DNA from: Rugosimonospora sp036494675
GTDB taxonomy: Bacteria > Actinomycetota > Actinomycetes > Mycobacteriales > Micromonosporaceae
DNA length: 37,750 nucleotides
Direction of reading: 5' to 3'
Assembly (NCBI GenBank): GCA_036494675.1
Contig: DASXOA010000358.1
Span: 1 to 37,750 of the forward strand
The notes beneath the pieces were generated by a model, which did no database searches, was not told the DNA's origin, and saw nothing but the letters and a program-made list of their open reading frames with translations. The number at the start of each line of letters is the position of its first letter. Within the stretch, counting starts at the first letter, position 1. This document shows positions 29,197 through 36,878 of the stretch, piece after piece. Position numbers and translations under genes: made by a program.

Positions 29197-29580
29197 ATGA
29201 GTGAGTTGCGCGTGCTCGTCGACGAGCATGCCCGGCTGTTCAACGAATCGGTGCGCACCGGCGACTTCACCGGATTCGTGGGCACGTTCGCGCCGACCGC
29301 GGTGATGCGGTTCATCAACCTGCCGGCCGGGCCGTACGTCGGCCGGGACGCGATCGCCGACGCGTACGCGGACCAGCCACCGGACGACACGATGTCCATT
29401 GTGGACGTTCGGGAGGTCGGGCCGGACACCGCTCAGGTCGAGTTCGCCTGGGACCGCGGCGGTACCGGGTCGATGACGGTCAGCTGGCACGACGACCGGG
29501 TCATCGACCTGACCATCGCGCTGGGCAACCGCGCCGGCGACACCGGTGCCGCCGGCGACGCTCAGGCCACGTCGACGTAG
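29197..29580 (+). CDS. SnoaL/NTF2-like fold protein
   Basis: A 127-residue NTF2-superfamily protein. It begins SELRVLVDEHARLFNESVRT and continues with GDFTGFVGTFAPTAVMRFIN, GPYVGRDAIADAYADQPPDD and VEFAWDRGGTGSMTVSWHDD, the cone-shaped fold with an enclosed pocket. No catalytic residue set can be assigned. Members are often ketosteroid-isomerase-like or ligand-binding. The ATG at 29197 follows a GGCGGGG sequence. Its 3' end overlaps the convergent DUF2087 gene by 19 bp (29562-29580). Confidence 0.8.
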   Translation: MSELRVLVDEHARLFNESVRTGDFTGFVGTFAPTAVMRFINLPAGPYVGRDAIADAYADQPPDDTMSIVDVREVGPDTAQVEFAWDRGGTGSMTVSWHDDRVIDLTIALGNRAGDTGAAGDAQATST

Positions 29581-30107
29581 CCGCCGCTGCGCCAGTAGAC
29601 GCTGTTCTCCCGGGCCAACAGGTCCTCGTCGACGAGGTAGCGGCGGATCGTCGCGTAGTCGTCGTACCAGATGCGCAGCATCGCGTTGACCGCCCGCTCC
29701 GGGTACCGCACGCCGGGCTCGAAGTCGGCCACGATCCGCTCCAGGATGACGCGCCGCTTGCCCCGCGCCGCCGGCATCTGCACCAGCCGCCCCGCGCGCA
29801 CGAACGCGCGCAGCACCGCGGCCCGTTCCTGGTCGGGGTCGAGCGGCTCGTCGGGTACCGGCCCGGGGGCGTGTTCGCGGATCGTGTCCTTGAAAACGCG
29901 GGGTTGGGCCACCACCCGGCCGCCCACGGTCGCGACCAACCCGCCCTCCTCCAGCCGGAACAGGGCCCGGACCACGTCGCGTCCGGCGAGGCCGGTAGCC
30001 GCGGCCACCTCGCCCGGGGTGCCGGCGCCCAGCACCACGGCGGCGTAACTGCGCAGCCGATTGTCTTCGGCCAGGAGTCCACAGAGCGCTTCTGGTTGCA
30101 CGGGCAT
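29562..30107 (-). CDS. DUF2087 protein with N-terminal helix-turn-helix
   Basis: A 181-residue protein. TPGEVAAATGLAGRDVVRAL followed by FRLEEGGLVATVGGRVVAQP is a winged-helix-like segment (about 30-70). The second half (GKRRVILERIVADFEPGVRY, then PERAVNAMLRIWYDDYATIR and RYLVDEDLLAREN) is the DUF2087 domain, rich in conserved Arg, Tyr and Asp. It ends with VYWRSGGYVDVA. DUF2087 proteins are thought to be regulatory; the ligand is unknown. The ATG at 30107 is the first start after the conserved region begins. It is divergent from hisN (60 bp) and overlaps the convergent NTF2-like gene by 19 bp. Confidence 0.85.
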   Translation of the reverse strand: MPVQPEALCGLLAEDNRLRSYAAVVLGAGTPGEVAAATGLAGRDVVRALFRLEEGGLVATVGGRVVAQPRVFKDTIREHAPGPVPDEPLDPDQERAAVLRAFVRAGRLVQMPAARGKRRVILERIVADFEPGVRYPERAVNAMLRIWYDDYATIRRYLVDEDLLARENSVYWRSGGYVDVA

Positions 30108-30155
30108 GACGGTAACTCGCCGATCCCGATGCTCGTCCACCGATATCGCGTCCGC

Positions 30156-30161
30156 TAAGTT
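30156..30161 (+). promoter_or_regulatory. -10 box of hisN
   Basis: TAAGTT on the plus strand, 6 nt before the GTG at 30168, consistent with a leaderless message. Confidence 0.6.
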
Positions 30162-30167
30162 CCCGGT

Positions 30168-30968
30168 GTGGCAGGTTATACGGACGACCTCTCCCTCGCA
30201 CATCTTCTCGCCGATACCGCGGACGCCATCTCGATGGCCCGGTTCCGCGCGCTCGATCTGCACGTGGAGAGCAAACCGGACCTGACTCCGGTCTCCGACG
30301 CGGACACCGCGGTGGAGAAGGCGCTGCGGGCGACCCTGGCCCGTACCCGGCCACGCGACGCGGTACTCGGCGAGGAGTTCGGCGTCAGCCGGGCGGCGGC
30401 GGGTCGGGGCACCCGGCAGTGGGTGATCGACCCGATCGACGGCACGAAGAACTTCGTCCGCGGCATACCGATCTGGGCCACCCTGATCGCACTCATGGAG
30501 GCCGACCAGGTGATGGTCGGGCTGGTGTCCGCGCCGGCGCTCGGCCGCCGCTGGTGGGCCGCTCGCGGGCACGGCGCGTACGCGGGGCGGCACACCGCCG
30601 CGGCCACCCCGATCCGGGTCTCGGGCGTGAACCGGCTGGCCGACACCTCGTTCTGCTACGCCTCACTGCCCGCCTGGGAAGAGATCGGGCGACTGCCGGC
30701 GATGTTGGACATCATGCGGAGTAGCTGGCGTACCCGCGCGTACGGTGACTTTTACGGATATATGCTCGTGGCTGAGGGCGCCGTGGACGTGATGGTCGAA
30801 CCCGAACTGGCGTTGTGGGACCTCGCCGCTCTGGTGCCCATCGTGACCGAGGCCGGCGGCACGTTCACCGACCTGAACGGTGAGCCGGGTCCGTTCGGCG
30901 GTAGTGCCGTAGCCACCAACGGTAGCCTCCACGCCGACATCCTCGATCGACTTGCGTCGGATCGCTGA
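30168..30968 (+). CDS. hisN: Histidinol-phosphatase, inositol monophosphatase family
   Basis: Hydrolyses L-histidinol phosphate in histidine biosynthesis. The 266-residue protein is close to M. tuberculosis HisN (Rv3137). It has LVSKP-type ESKPDLTPVSDADTAVEKAL, the metal ligands in LGEEFG and IDPIDGTKNFVRGIPIW, and WDLAALVPIVTEAGG near the end. These are the two-metal motifs of the FIG/IMPase fold. The residues around RRWWAARGHGAYA are a HisN-specific segment. Leaderless GTG start with a TAAGTT box. Other histidine genes are not nearby. It is followed after 18 bp by the membrane-protein gene, which has its own -10 box. Confidence 0.92.
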   Translation: MAGYTDDLSLAHLLADTADAISMARFRALDLHVESKPDLTPVSDADTAVEKALRATLARTRPRDAVLGEEFGVSRAAAGRGTRQWVIDPIDGTKNFVRGIPIWATLIALMEADQVMVGLVSAPALGRRWWAARGHGAYAGRHTAAATPIRVSGVNRLADTSFCYASLPAWEEIGRLPAMLDIMRSSWRTRAYGDFYGYMLVAEGAVDVMVEPELALWDLAALVPIVTEAGGTFTDLNGEPGPFGGSAVATNGSLHADILDRLASDR

Positions 30969-30973
30969 GCCAG

Positions 30974-30979
30974 TATTCT
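30974..30979 (+). promoter_or_regulatory. -10 box of the DMT-like gene
   Basis: TATTCT on the plus strand, 7 nt before the ATG at 30987. A -35-like TTGCGT lies 16 bp upstream, inside the end of hisN. Confidence 0.6.
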
Positions 30980-30986
30980 CGCCTCA

Positions 30987-31871
30987 ATGGGCTCCTCGGG
31001 TTGGCTGTTCCTCGCGGCCATGATCGTGGCGTACGGGACGGCGAACCTTCTCCAATCGGTTGCCGTCTCGCGCACCCGTCAAGAGAGGAGTTTCCACCCC
31101 AGTCTGCTGCTGAAGCTGTGTGAGCACCGCACCTATCTGGTCGGTGTGGGCTTCCAGATGCTCGGCTTCGTGCTGGCCTTCCTGGCACGCCGCGACCTGC
31201 CGTTGTTCCTGGTGCAGGCGGCCGTCGCCGCCGGCCTCGGCGTGACCGCGGTGTTCGGCGTGGTGCTGCTGAAGTGGCGACTTCCCCCGGCCGAACTGGC
31301 GCTGCTCGCGCTGCTCTGTTTCGGCATCACCGGGCTCGTCGTCGCGGCTCGTCCGGCGCCGTCCCGTCCGGTCGGTCCGATGACCGAAACCGGAATCGCG
31401 GTCGCCCTGGTGGGTATCGCGGTGTTGGGGTTCTTTGCGGTACGGCTGCACGGAGCGCCCGGCTCGGTGGCCCTGGGGTCTCTGGCGGGGCTGTGCTTCG
31501 GCGCCGCGGCAGTGGCGTCCCGCCCGCTGGCCTCGGTACACAGCTGGGAACGGTTCATCACCGCACCGTTGCTGTACCTGCTGATCGCCCATTCGCTGGT
31601 GGGCCAGCTACTGCTCGGCCTGGCCATGCAGCGGGGCTCGACGACCGCGGCGGTCGCCGCCATGGACGCCGCGGCGGCGGTGCCGGCCGCCCTGATCGGG
31701 CTGTTGCTGCTCGGTGACGAGATCTGGCCCGGCCGGGAGTGGCTCGCCGCCCTCGGGTTCCTGGCCACCCTGGCCGCCGTGCTCGGCATGACCCGCTACG
31801 CGACGCCACAGCACCACCACACGGTCCACCGCAGGCGGAGAGTGTCCGACCGGCTGGCTCCCAGCCGCTGA
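30987..31871 (+). CDS. DMT/EamA-like integral membrane protein
   Basis: A 294-residue protein with about nine to ten membrane spans in two similar halves, the arrangement of drug/metabolite transporters. Examples are WLFLAAMIVAYGTANLLQSV, LVGVGFQMLGFVLAFLA, LALLALLCFGITGLVVAA and ALGFLATLAAVLGMTRYA. RQERSFHPSLLLKLCEHRTY is a cytoplasmic loop. The C terminus is histidine- and arginine-rich (PQHHHTVHRRRR). Substrate is not visible; some relatives are annotated as DMT permeases or magnesium/amine-related proteins. It starts 18 bp after hisN but has a TATTCT box, so it can be transcribed separately. Convergent with the LacI gene across 37 bp. Confidence 0.8.
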   Translation: MGSSGWLFLAAMIVAYGTANLLQSVAVSRTRQERSFHPSLLLKLCEHRTYLVGVGFQMLGFVLAFLARRDLPLFLVQAAVAAGLGVTAVFGVVLLKWRLPPAELALLALLCFGITGLVVAARPAPSRPVGPMTETGIAVALVGIAVLGFFAVRLHGAPGSVALGSLAGLCFGAAAVASRPLASVHSWERFITAPLLYLLIAHSLVGQLLLGLAMQRGSTTAAVAAMDAAAAVPAALIGLLLLGDEIWPGREWLAALGFLATLAAVLGMTRYATPQHHHTVHRRRRVSDRLAPSR

Positions 31872-31908
31872 CCCGGCGACCGCCGGCCGCTCTGTCCACT
31901 GTGGGCAT

Positions 31909-32949
31909 TCATCCGGACCGGCCGTGCGCTGCCGGGGGTCCCGACCGCGGCGCCCCGACCGAACCGCGCTCGCGTAGTGGCATCGGTACCCGGTGCGCGT
32001 CGTGCGCCGGCAGGTCGGCGAGCAGTAGCTCCACGGCCGTGCGTCCCAACTCGAAGTGCGGGATCGCGATGCTGGTCAACCCGGGGCGCAGCCATGAGGC
32101 CAGGTGCGAGTCGTCGAACGACACGACCGACACGTCGTCCGGCACGGTGAGGCCCGCCTCGGCCGCCGCCTGATAGACCCCGAAGGCGACCCGGTCGTTC
32201 AGGCAGATCAGGGCCGTCGGGTCCGCGCCGCCGGCGAAGAACTCCCGGACGGCCGCGTACGAGGACTCCGGCCACCACAGGCAATCCACGGTGCCGGCCA
32301 GCGCCACGCCCCGCTCCGCGAGTCCCTCCTCCACACCCGTGCGCCGCTCCCGGGCCGCGTACACCTCGGCCGGCGTCTCACCGACCATAACGATCCGGTC
32401 CCGGTGTCCGGCGTCGAGAAGGAGCCGGGCAGCGACCCGCCCGGCATCCCGCTCGTCCGGCAGTACGGCGGGAATCCGGTGGTCCTCGGCCACACAGTTC
32501 AGCAACACGACCCGATGCCCGCGCAGCCCGGACGGCGGCCGGGCGCGACGCGTGTACATACTCGCGTAGATAAAACCATCGACACCTCGGTCGAGCATGT
32601 CCTGCACGAGTTGCATCTCCACGGTATGGTCGCCCTCGGATTCACCCACGAAAAGCAGGTGCTGGTGGAGGAGGGCGGTGGAGAGGCTGCCACGAATCAG
32701 TTCGCCGGCGAATGCCTCGCTGGCGATGGTGTCCGAAACCAGGCCGATGGTGCGGGTCAACTTGGTACGCAGGCTGCGTGCCATCAGGTTTGGCCGGTAG
32801 TTGAGTTCCCGGGCCGCGTGCAGCACCCGGTGTTCCGCCTCGGCGGAGATGCGCATGTCCGTGCGTCCGGCCATCACGAATGACGCGGTGGTCCGAGACA
32901 CTCCCGCACGGCGGGCGACATCGAGAAGCGTGACCCTGGGCGTAGGCAT
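31909..32949 (-). CDS. LacI-family transcriptional regulator of a sugar importer
   Basis: A 346-residue repressor. The N-terminal LacI helix-turn-helix is VTLLDVARRAGVSRTTASFV followed by MAGRTDMRISAEAEHRVLHA and the hinge helix NYRPNLMARSLRT. The rest is a periplasmic-binding-protein-like sugar sensor (RTIGLVSDTIASEAFAGELI through DVSVVSFDDSHLASWLRPGL). The start at 32949 is set by GGAGGG 6 nt upstream; an ATG at 32970 lacks it. It is divergent from the solute-binding-protein gene, so it probably represses that ABC operon and is released by its sugar. In actinobacteria such a layout is typical for trehalose, maltose or other oligosaccharide uptake. Confidence 0.92.
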   Translation of the reverse strand: MPTPRVTLLDVARRAGVSRTTASFVMAGRTDMRISAEAEHRVLHAARELNYRPNLMARSLRTKLTRTIGLVSDTIASEAFAGELIRGSLSTALLHQHLLFVGESEGDHTVEMQLVQDMLDRGVDGFIYASMYTRRARPPSGLRGHRVVLLNCVAEDHRIPAVLPDERDAGRVAARLLLDAGHRDRIVMVGETPAEVYAARERRTGVEEGLAERGVALAGTVDCLWWPESSYAAVREFFAGGADPTALICLNDRVAFGVYQAAAEAGLTVPDDVSVVSFDDSHLASWLRPGLTSIAIPHFELGRTAVELLLADLPAHDAHRVPMPLRERGSVGAPRSGPPAAHGRSG

Positions 32950-33058
32950 GCCGTTCCCTCCGTCGTTCACAATGTCTCAGCACAGACGGCCCCACGGCGG
33001 CGGATCGAGCGCGCAAACCCTCCCGAGTCTAAGCCAAGGTCACGAGTCCGTAACACCC

Positions 33059-33088
33059 TTGACATGTCTGCTTCACCGGGTGGACTCT
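33059..33088 (+). promoter_or_regulatory. Candidate promoter of the sugar ABC operon
   Basis: TTGACA at 33059-33064 is a perfect -35, with GACTCT at 33083-33088 as a weak -10 after 18 bp. The region lies in the 313-bp divergent gap with the LacI gene. GAGTCC and GGACTC arms flank the -35 and could mark the repressor site. Confidence 0.45.
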
Positions 33089-33262
33089 CAGCTAATCCGA
33101 TTCAGCACGAGCGATCCCCCATCGACGCCAAATAGATGTTGATCGACAGCCGACCAGCAGTACGCGTGAGTGACACCAGCCGGGCGAACCCACTGCGGTG
33201 CCGCCGCTCTCCCTCCCCATGCGTCCGCTCTATCGGGCGGTATGACACGTGAAGGAGTAACA

Positions 33263-34546
33263 GTGATCAGAAGAACCAGAGGCTTCTCCGTCGCCATGGC
33301 GTCCCTTGGCGCGGGTGTGCTCCTTATCGGTATGGGCGGATGTTCCAGTGGCGGCGGCTCCAACACCGCCGGCCAGAACACGAATGCCCGCGGCCCGATC
33401 ACCTACGTGCAGGGCAAGGACAACAACAACGTCATCCGGCCGCTCATCGACCAGTGGAACGCCAGCCACCCCAACGAAAAGGTCACTTTCAAGGAGCAGT
33501 CCGACCAGGCCGACCAGCAGCACGACGACCTCGTGCAGCACTTCCAGGCCAAGGACCCGAACTACGACGTGGTCGACGTGGACGTGGTGTGGACCGCCGA
33601 ATTCGCGGCCAAGGGCTGGCTGCAGCCGCTGACCGGCCAGTTCGCCCTGGACACCTCCGCGCTCCTACCGACGACGGTCAAGACGGGCACGTACAACAAC
33701 ACGCTGTACGCCGCCCCGCAGGCATCCGACGGCGGCCTGCTCTACTACCGCAAGGACCTCGTCCCGACCCCGCCGAAGACGTGGGACGAGATGATGGCGG
33801 ACTGCTCGATCGCCAAGTCCCACAACATGGACTGCTACGCCGGCCAGTTCGCCAAGTACGAGGGCCTGACGGTGAACGCGGCCGAGGCCATCAACACGGC
33901 CGGCGGTGAGATCGTGAAGTCCGACGGGCGCACCCCGAACGTCGACACGCCGGAAGCCAACAAGGGCCTGAGCATGCTCGTCGACGCGTACAAGAACGGC
34001 AACATCCCGCAGCAGGCCATCACGTACCAGGAGGAGCAGGGCCGCCAGTCGTTCGAGTCCGGCAAGCTGCTGTTCATGCGCAACTGGCCGTACGTGTACA
34101 GCCTCGCGACCACGGACGGAAGTTCGGTGGTCAAGGACAAGTTCGGCATCGCTCCGCTGCCCGGCCTCGACGCCAGCAAGCCCGGCGCGTCCAGCCTCGG
34201 CGGTCACAACGCGGCGATCAGCCAGTACTCGGCACACAAGGCCACCGCGTTCGACTTCGTGAAGTTCCTGGAGAGCGCGGACACCCAGAAGACGTTCGCC
34301 ACCAAGGCATCGCTGGCTCCGGTGATCGCGTCGCTCTACGACGACCCGACGCTCATCCAGACGCTGCCGTACCTGCCGACGCTGAAGACCTCCATCATCA
34401 ACGCCGTGCCGCGCCCGGTTACGCCGTTCTACCCGGCCGTGACTGAGGCGATCGAGACCAACGCGTACGCCGCCATCAAGGGCGACAAGACCGTCGATCA
34501 GGCACTGAAAGACATGCAAGCAGCGATCAAGGCCGCCGGCTCCTGA
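33263..34546 (+). CDS. Extracellular sugar-binding lipoprotein of an ABC importer
   Basis: A 427-residue family-1 solute-binding protein, lipid-anchored. VIRRTRGFSVAMASLGAGVL then LIGMGGC is the signal with Cys27 as the lipidated residue. The mature part has NNVIRPLIDQWNASHPNEKV, YDVVDVDVVWTAEFAAKGWL and GKLLFMRNWPYVYSLA, the two-lobed fold. It resembles trehalose/maltose-type binding proteins such as LpqY. The GTG at 33263 has GAAGGAG 5 nt upstream; the in-frame ATG at 33242 is weaker. It is the first gene of the operon with two permeases, separated from them by a strong hairpin that would keep its mRNA more abundant. Confidence 0.92.
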   Translation: MIRRTRGFSVAMASLGAGVLLIGMGGCSSGGGSNTAGQNTNARGPITYVQGKDNNNVIRPLIDQWNASHPNEKVTFKEQSDQADQQHDDLVQHFQAKDPNYDVVDVDVVWTAEFAAKGWLQPLTGQFALDTSALLPTTVKTGTYNNTLYAAPQASDGGLLYYRKDLVPTPPKTWDEMMADCSIAKSHNMDCYAGQFAKYEGLTVNAAEAINTAGGEIVKSDGRTPNVDTPEANKGLSMLVDAYKNGNIPQQAITYQEEQGRQSFESGKLLFMRNWPYVYSLATTDGSSVVKDKFGIAPLPGLDASKPGASSLGGHNAAISQYSAHKATAFDFVKFLESADTQKTFATKASLAPVIASLYDDPTLIQTLPYLPTLKTSIINAVPRPVTPFYPAVTEAIETNAYAAIKGDKTVDQALKDMQAAIKAAGS

Positions 34547-34551
34547 CGGCT

Positions 34552-34588
34552 GCGATGGGGCCGGACCGTCAGGGTCCGGCCCCATCGC
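34552..34588 (+). terminator. Perfect 16-bp stem-loop between binding-protein and permease genes
   Basis: GCGATGGGGCCGGACC and GGTCCGGCCCCATCGC with loop GTCAG, starting 6 nt after the stop at 34546. Such intra-operon hairpins cause partial termination or protect the upstream mRNA, so the binding protein is made in excess over the permeases. Confidence 0.85.
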
Positions 34589-34641
34589 GCATTCTCCTCC
34601 GCCGGAGGTGACCGGCGTCGTGCCCGAAGAGGGAGGGATAC

Positions 34642-35670
34642 ATGTCCGTCACTTCCGGCGTCAGCGCCGACGACCAAGCCGAGCAGCAAGCACAGGCGTC
34701 ACCTCCAGAACGAAAGCAGGGCTCCACGCTCCGGAAGGGTGAGGGCCGACTCGGCCTCTACCTGGTCGCCCCGACCATCATCCTGCTGGCCGTCGTCATC
34801 GGGTACCCGGTGGTCAAGGCCATCGTGATGTCCTTCCAGAAGGATCCCGGCCTGGACAAGGCAACCGGGATGTTCGTCAGCGGCGGCAGCGCCGGCTTCT
34901 CCAACTACACGCACTGGATCCTCCAGCGGTGCGGTACCGCGTCCTGCCCACCCGGCACCCTCGGCGCCGAGTTCTGGGACTCGGTCGGCACCACCTTCTT
35001 CTTCACCGCTGCCACGGTCATCATCGAGGTACTCCTCGGCATGTGGATGGCGCTGGTGATGAACCGGGCTTTCCGGGGCCGCGCGCTGCTGCGCGCCAGC
35101 GTCCTGGTCCCGTGGGCGATCCCGACCGCCATCACGGCCAAGTTGTGGTATTTCATCTTCGCCTACGACGGCATCGCCAACCGGGTGCTGCACACGCACA
35201 TCCTCTGGACCGGCGGCGAGTGGGCATCCAGGTTCGCCATCATCATCGCGGACGTCTGGAAGACCACGCCGTTCATCGCGCTGCTCATCCTGGCCGGCCT
35301 TCAGGTGATCCCGGCCGACACCTATGAGGCGGCCCGGGTCGACGGCGCGAACTCGTGGCAGCGTTTCACGATGGTGACTCTGCCGCTGGTACGCCCGGCG
35401 TTGATGGTCGCCGTCCTCTTCCGTACCCTCGACGCCCTTCGCATCTACGACCTGCCGGCGATCCTCACCGGCGGCGGCGGCGGGACCGGACACTCCACCA
35501 CCACCCTGTCGATCCTGGTGGTCGACCAGATCCGTGGTGGCTTCAACAGCGCGGCGGCGCTGTCGACGTTGACGTTCCTGCTCATCTTCCTGGTCGCCTT
35601 CATCTTCGTGAAGTTCCTCGGCGCCCACGTGGTGCAGACGCAGCAGCGGCAGCAGAAGGGGACGATCTGA
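34642..35670 (+). CDS. Sugar ABC transporter permease 1 (MalF/SugA type)
   Basis: A 342-residue inner-membrane permease with six or so spans. RLGLYLVAPTIILLAVVIGY is the first. EAARVDGANSWQRFTMVTLP is the EAA loop that docks the ATPase. The run ADVWKTTPFIALLILAGLQ and LFRTLDALRIYDLPAILTGG follows M. tuberculosis SugA closely, pointing to a trehalose-like disaccharide. The N-terminal 40 residues are soluble and glutamine-rich. GGGAGGGA before the ATG at 34642. The next permease starts 1 bp after its stop. Confidence 0.9.
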   Translation: MSVTSGVSADDQAEQQAQASPPERKQGSTLRKGEGRLGLYLVAPTIILLAVVIGYPVVKAIVMSFQKDPGLDKATGMFVSGGSAGFSNYTHWILQRCGTASCPPGTLGAEFWDSVGTTFFFTAATVIIEVLLGMWMALVMNRAFRGRALLRASVLVPWAIPTAITAKLWYFIFAYDGIANRVLHTHILWTGGEWASRFAIIIADVWKTTPFIALLILAGLQVIPADTYEAARVDGANSWQRFTMVTLPLVRPALMVAVLFRTLDALRIYDLPAILTGGGGGTGHSTTTLSILVVDQIRGGFNSAAALSTLTFLLIFLVAFIFVKFLGAHVVQTQQRQQKGTI

Positions 35671-35671
35671 G

Positions 35672-36580
35672 ATGGCCTCGACAACCGCCGTCGGTAACCG
35701 TGGGGGCCTCGCTCCCGCGCCGGACCGTCCCGTCATCCGCCGGCGCTCCCGCTTCACGTTCGCGTCGGTGCGCAGTTACGCGGGCATCGTCCTCATCGTC
35801 ATCTTCTGCCTGTTGCCGTTCTACTGGATGGTGGTCACCGCCTTCCGCAACGTCGGGTACACCTTCGACACCACGCCGTGGCCGACCCACGTGACGCTGG
35901 ACAACTTCAAGACGGCGTTCTCCACCAGCCTGGGCAACCACTTCGGTCGGGCGCTCATCAACAGCGCCATCATCGGCATCTGCACCACGATCCTGGCGGT
36001 GCTTGCCGGTTGCTTCGCGGCGTACGCGATCGCACGGCTGAACTTCCGCGGCAAGTACCTCGTGCTGGGCGTGGTACTTGGGGCGTCGATGTTCCCCGGC
36101 GTCGCCCTGCTGACCCCGCTGTTCCAACTGTTCACGAACATCCACTGGATCGGCAGCTACCAGGCACTGATCATCCCCGATATCTCGTTCGCCCTGCCGC
36201 TCACCGTCTACACGCTCACGGCCTTCTTCGCCGAAATGCCGTGGGAACTGGAAGAGGCGGCGGTGGTCGACGGGTGCACGCCGGGGCAGGCGTTCCGGAA
36301 GGTGATCCTCCCGCTGGCGGCGCCCGGCCTGTTCACCACGGCAATCCTGGCGTTCATCTCGTCCTGGAACGAGTTCCTGCTCGCCAGCGAACTGTCGAAC
36401 GACAAGACCCAGCCGGTCACGGTCGCCATCGCGCAGTTCACCGGCAGCCAGCCCCACCAGGAGCCGTACACGGCTGTCATGGCGGCCGGAACGATCGTCA
36501 CGGTACCGTTGGTCATCATGGTGCTGCTGCTGCAACGGCGCATCGTCGCCGGCCTGACCGCAGGGGGCGTCAAGGGCTAG
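35672..36580 (+). CDS. Sugar ABC transporter permease 2 (MalG/SugB type)
   Basis: A 302-residue permease. ASVRSYAGIVLIVIFCLLPF is the first span and EEAAVVDGCTPGQAFRKVIL the EAA loop. SSWNEFLLASELSNDKTQPV is the typical MalG-family segment near the end. It pairs with the preceding permease to form the translocation channel. No ATPase gene follows, so the importer must use a shared ATPase such as an MsiK/SugC-type protein elsewhere. ATG at 35672, 1 bp after the previous stop. A small membrane-protein gene follows. Confidence 0.92.
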   Translation: MASTTAVGNRGGLAPAPDRPVIRRRSRFTFASVRSYAGIVLIVIFCLLPFYWMVVTAFRNVGYTFDTTPWPTHVTLDNFKTAFSTSLGNHFGRALINSAIIGICTTILAVLAGCFAAYAIARLNFRGKYLVLGVVLGASMFPGVALLTPLFQLFTNIHWIGSYQALIIPDISFALPLTVYTLTAFFAEMPWELEEAAVVDGCTPGQAFRKVILPLAAPGLFTTAILAFISSWNEFLLASELSNDKTQPVTVAIAQFTGSQPHQEPYTAVMAAGTIVTVPLVIMVLLLQRRIVAGLTAGGVKG

Positions 36581-36616
36581 CGCCCATCGGCGCGATCACC
36601 AGGCAAGGGAGGGCAC

Positions 36617-36805
36617 GTGCACCCCAAGGCCCGTGCGCAGCGACTCGAAATGGTCGTCGGAATCCTCGGCTTCTTCACGGCGGTGGCGTTCATCGTCACC
36701 GTGGTCGCCGAACTCCGGGGCCAGCCCGCGCTGCGGCCGGCACTGGTACTGGCGGCGTTCGTGGTGGCACTGGCCGCGGTGGTCTACATCCGGCGCAAGA
36801 GCTGA
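36617..36805 (+). CDS. Small two-span membrane protein of the sugar ABC operon
   Basis: A 62-residue protein beginning VHPKARAQRLEMVVGILGFF, with two membrane helices (about 12-31 and 41-56, separated by AELRGQPALRP) and a basic end YIRRKS. No family is recognised. A GGGAGGG ribosome site at 36607-36613 precedes the GTG. It lies 36 bp after the second permease and before the operon terminator, so it is co-transcribed. It may be a small accessory subunit of the importer or unrelated. Confidence 0.7.
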   Translation: MHPKARAQRLEMVVGILGFFTAVAFIVTVVAELRGQPALRPALVLAAFVVALAAVVYIRRKS

Positions 36806-36808
36806 CAG

Positions 36809-36840
36809 TCGGCCCGGGCGGTTCTCATCGCCCGGGTCGG
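36809..36840 (+). terminator. Terminator of the sugar ABC operon
   Basis: CCCGGGCG and CGCCCGGG (loop GTTCTCAT), extendable outward by G-C and wobble pairs, directly after the stop at 36805. Confidence 0.75.
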
Positions 36841-36878
36841 CAACGCCCTCAGGTGGCGGCAACGCCTTCAGGTGGCGG
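36841..36878. repeat. 19-bp tandem repeat including a stop codon
   Basis: CAACGCCCTCAGGTGGCGG (36841-36859) and CAACGCCTTCAGGTGGCGG (36860-36878) differ at one base. The second copy contains the stop codon of the minus-strand gene (36868-36870), the same pattern as at kynA. Confidence 0.8.

Noticed and set aside
33263..33343. Tat signal on the sugar-binding protein (RR near the start)
   Set aside because: The Arg pair lacks the Tat consensus, and a lipobox-type Cys follows; the Sec lipoprotein route fits better.
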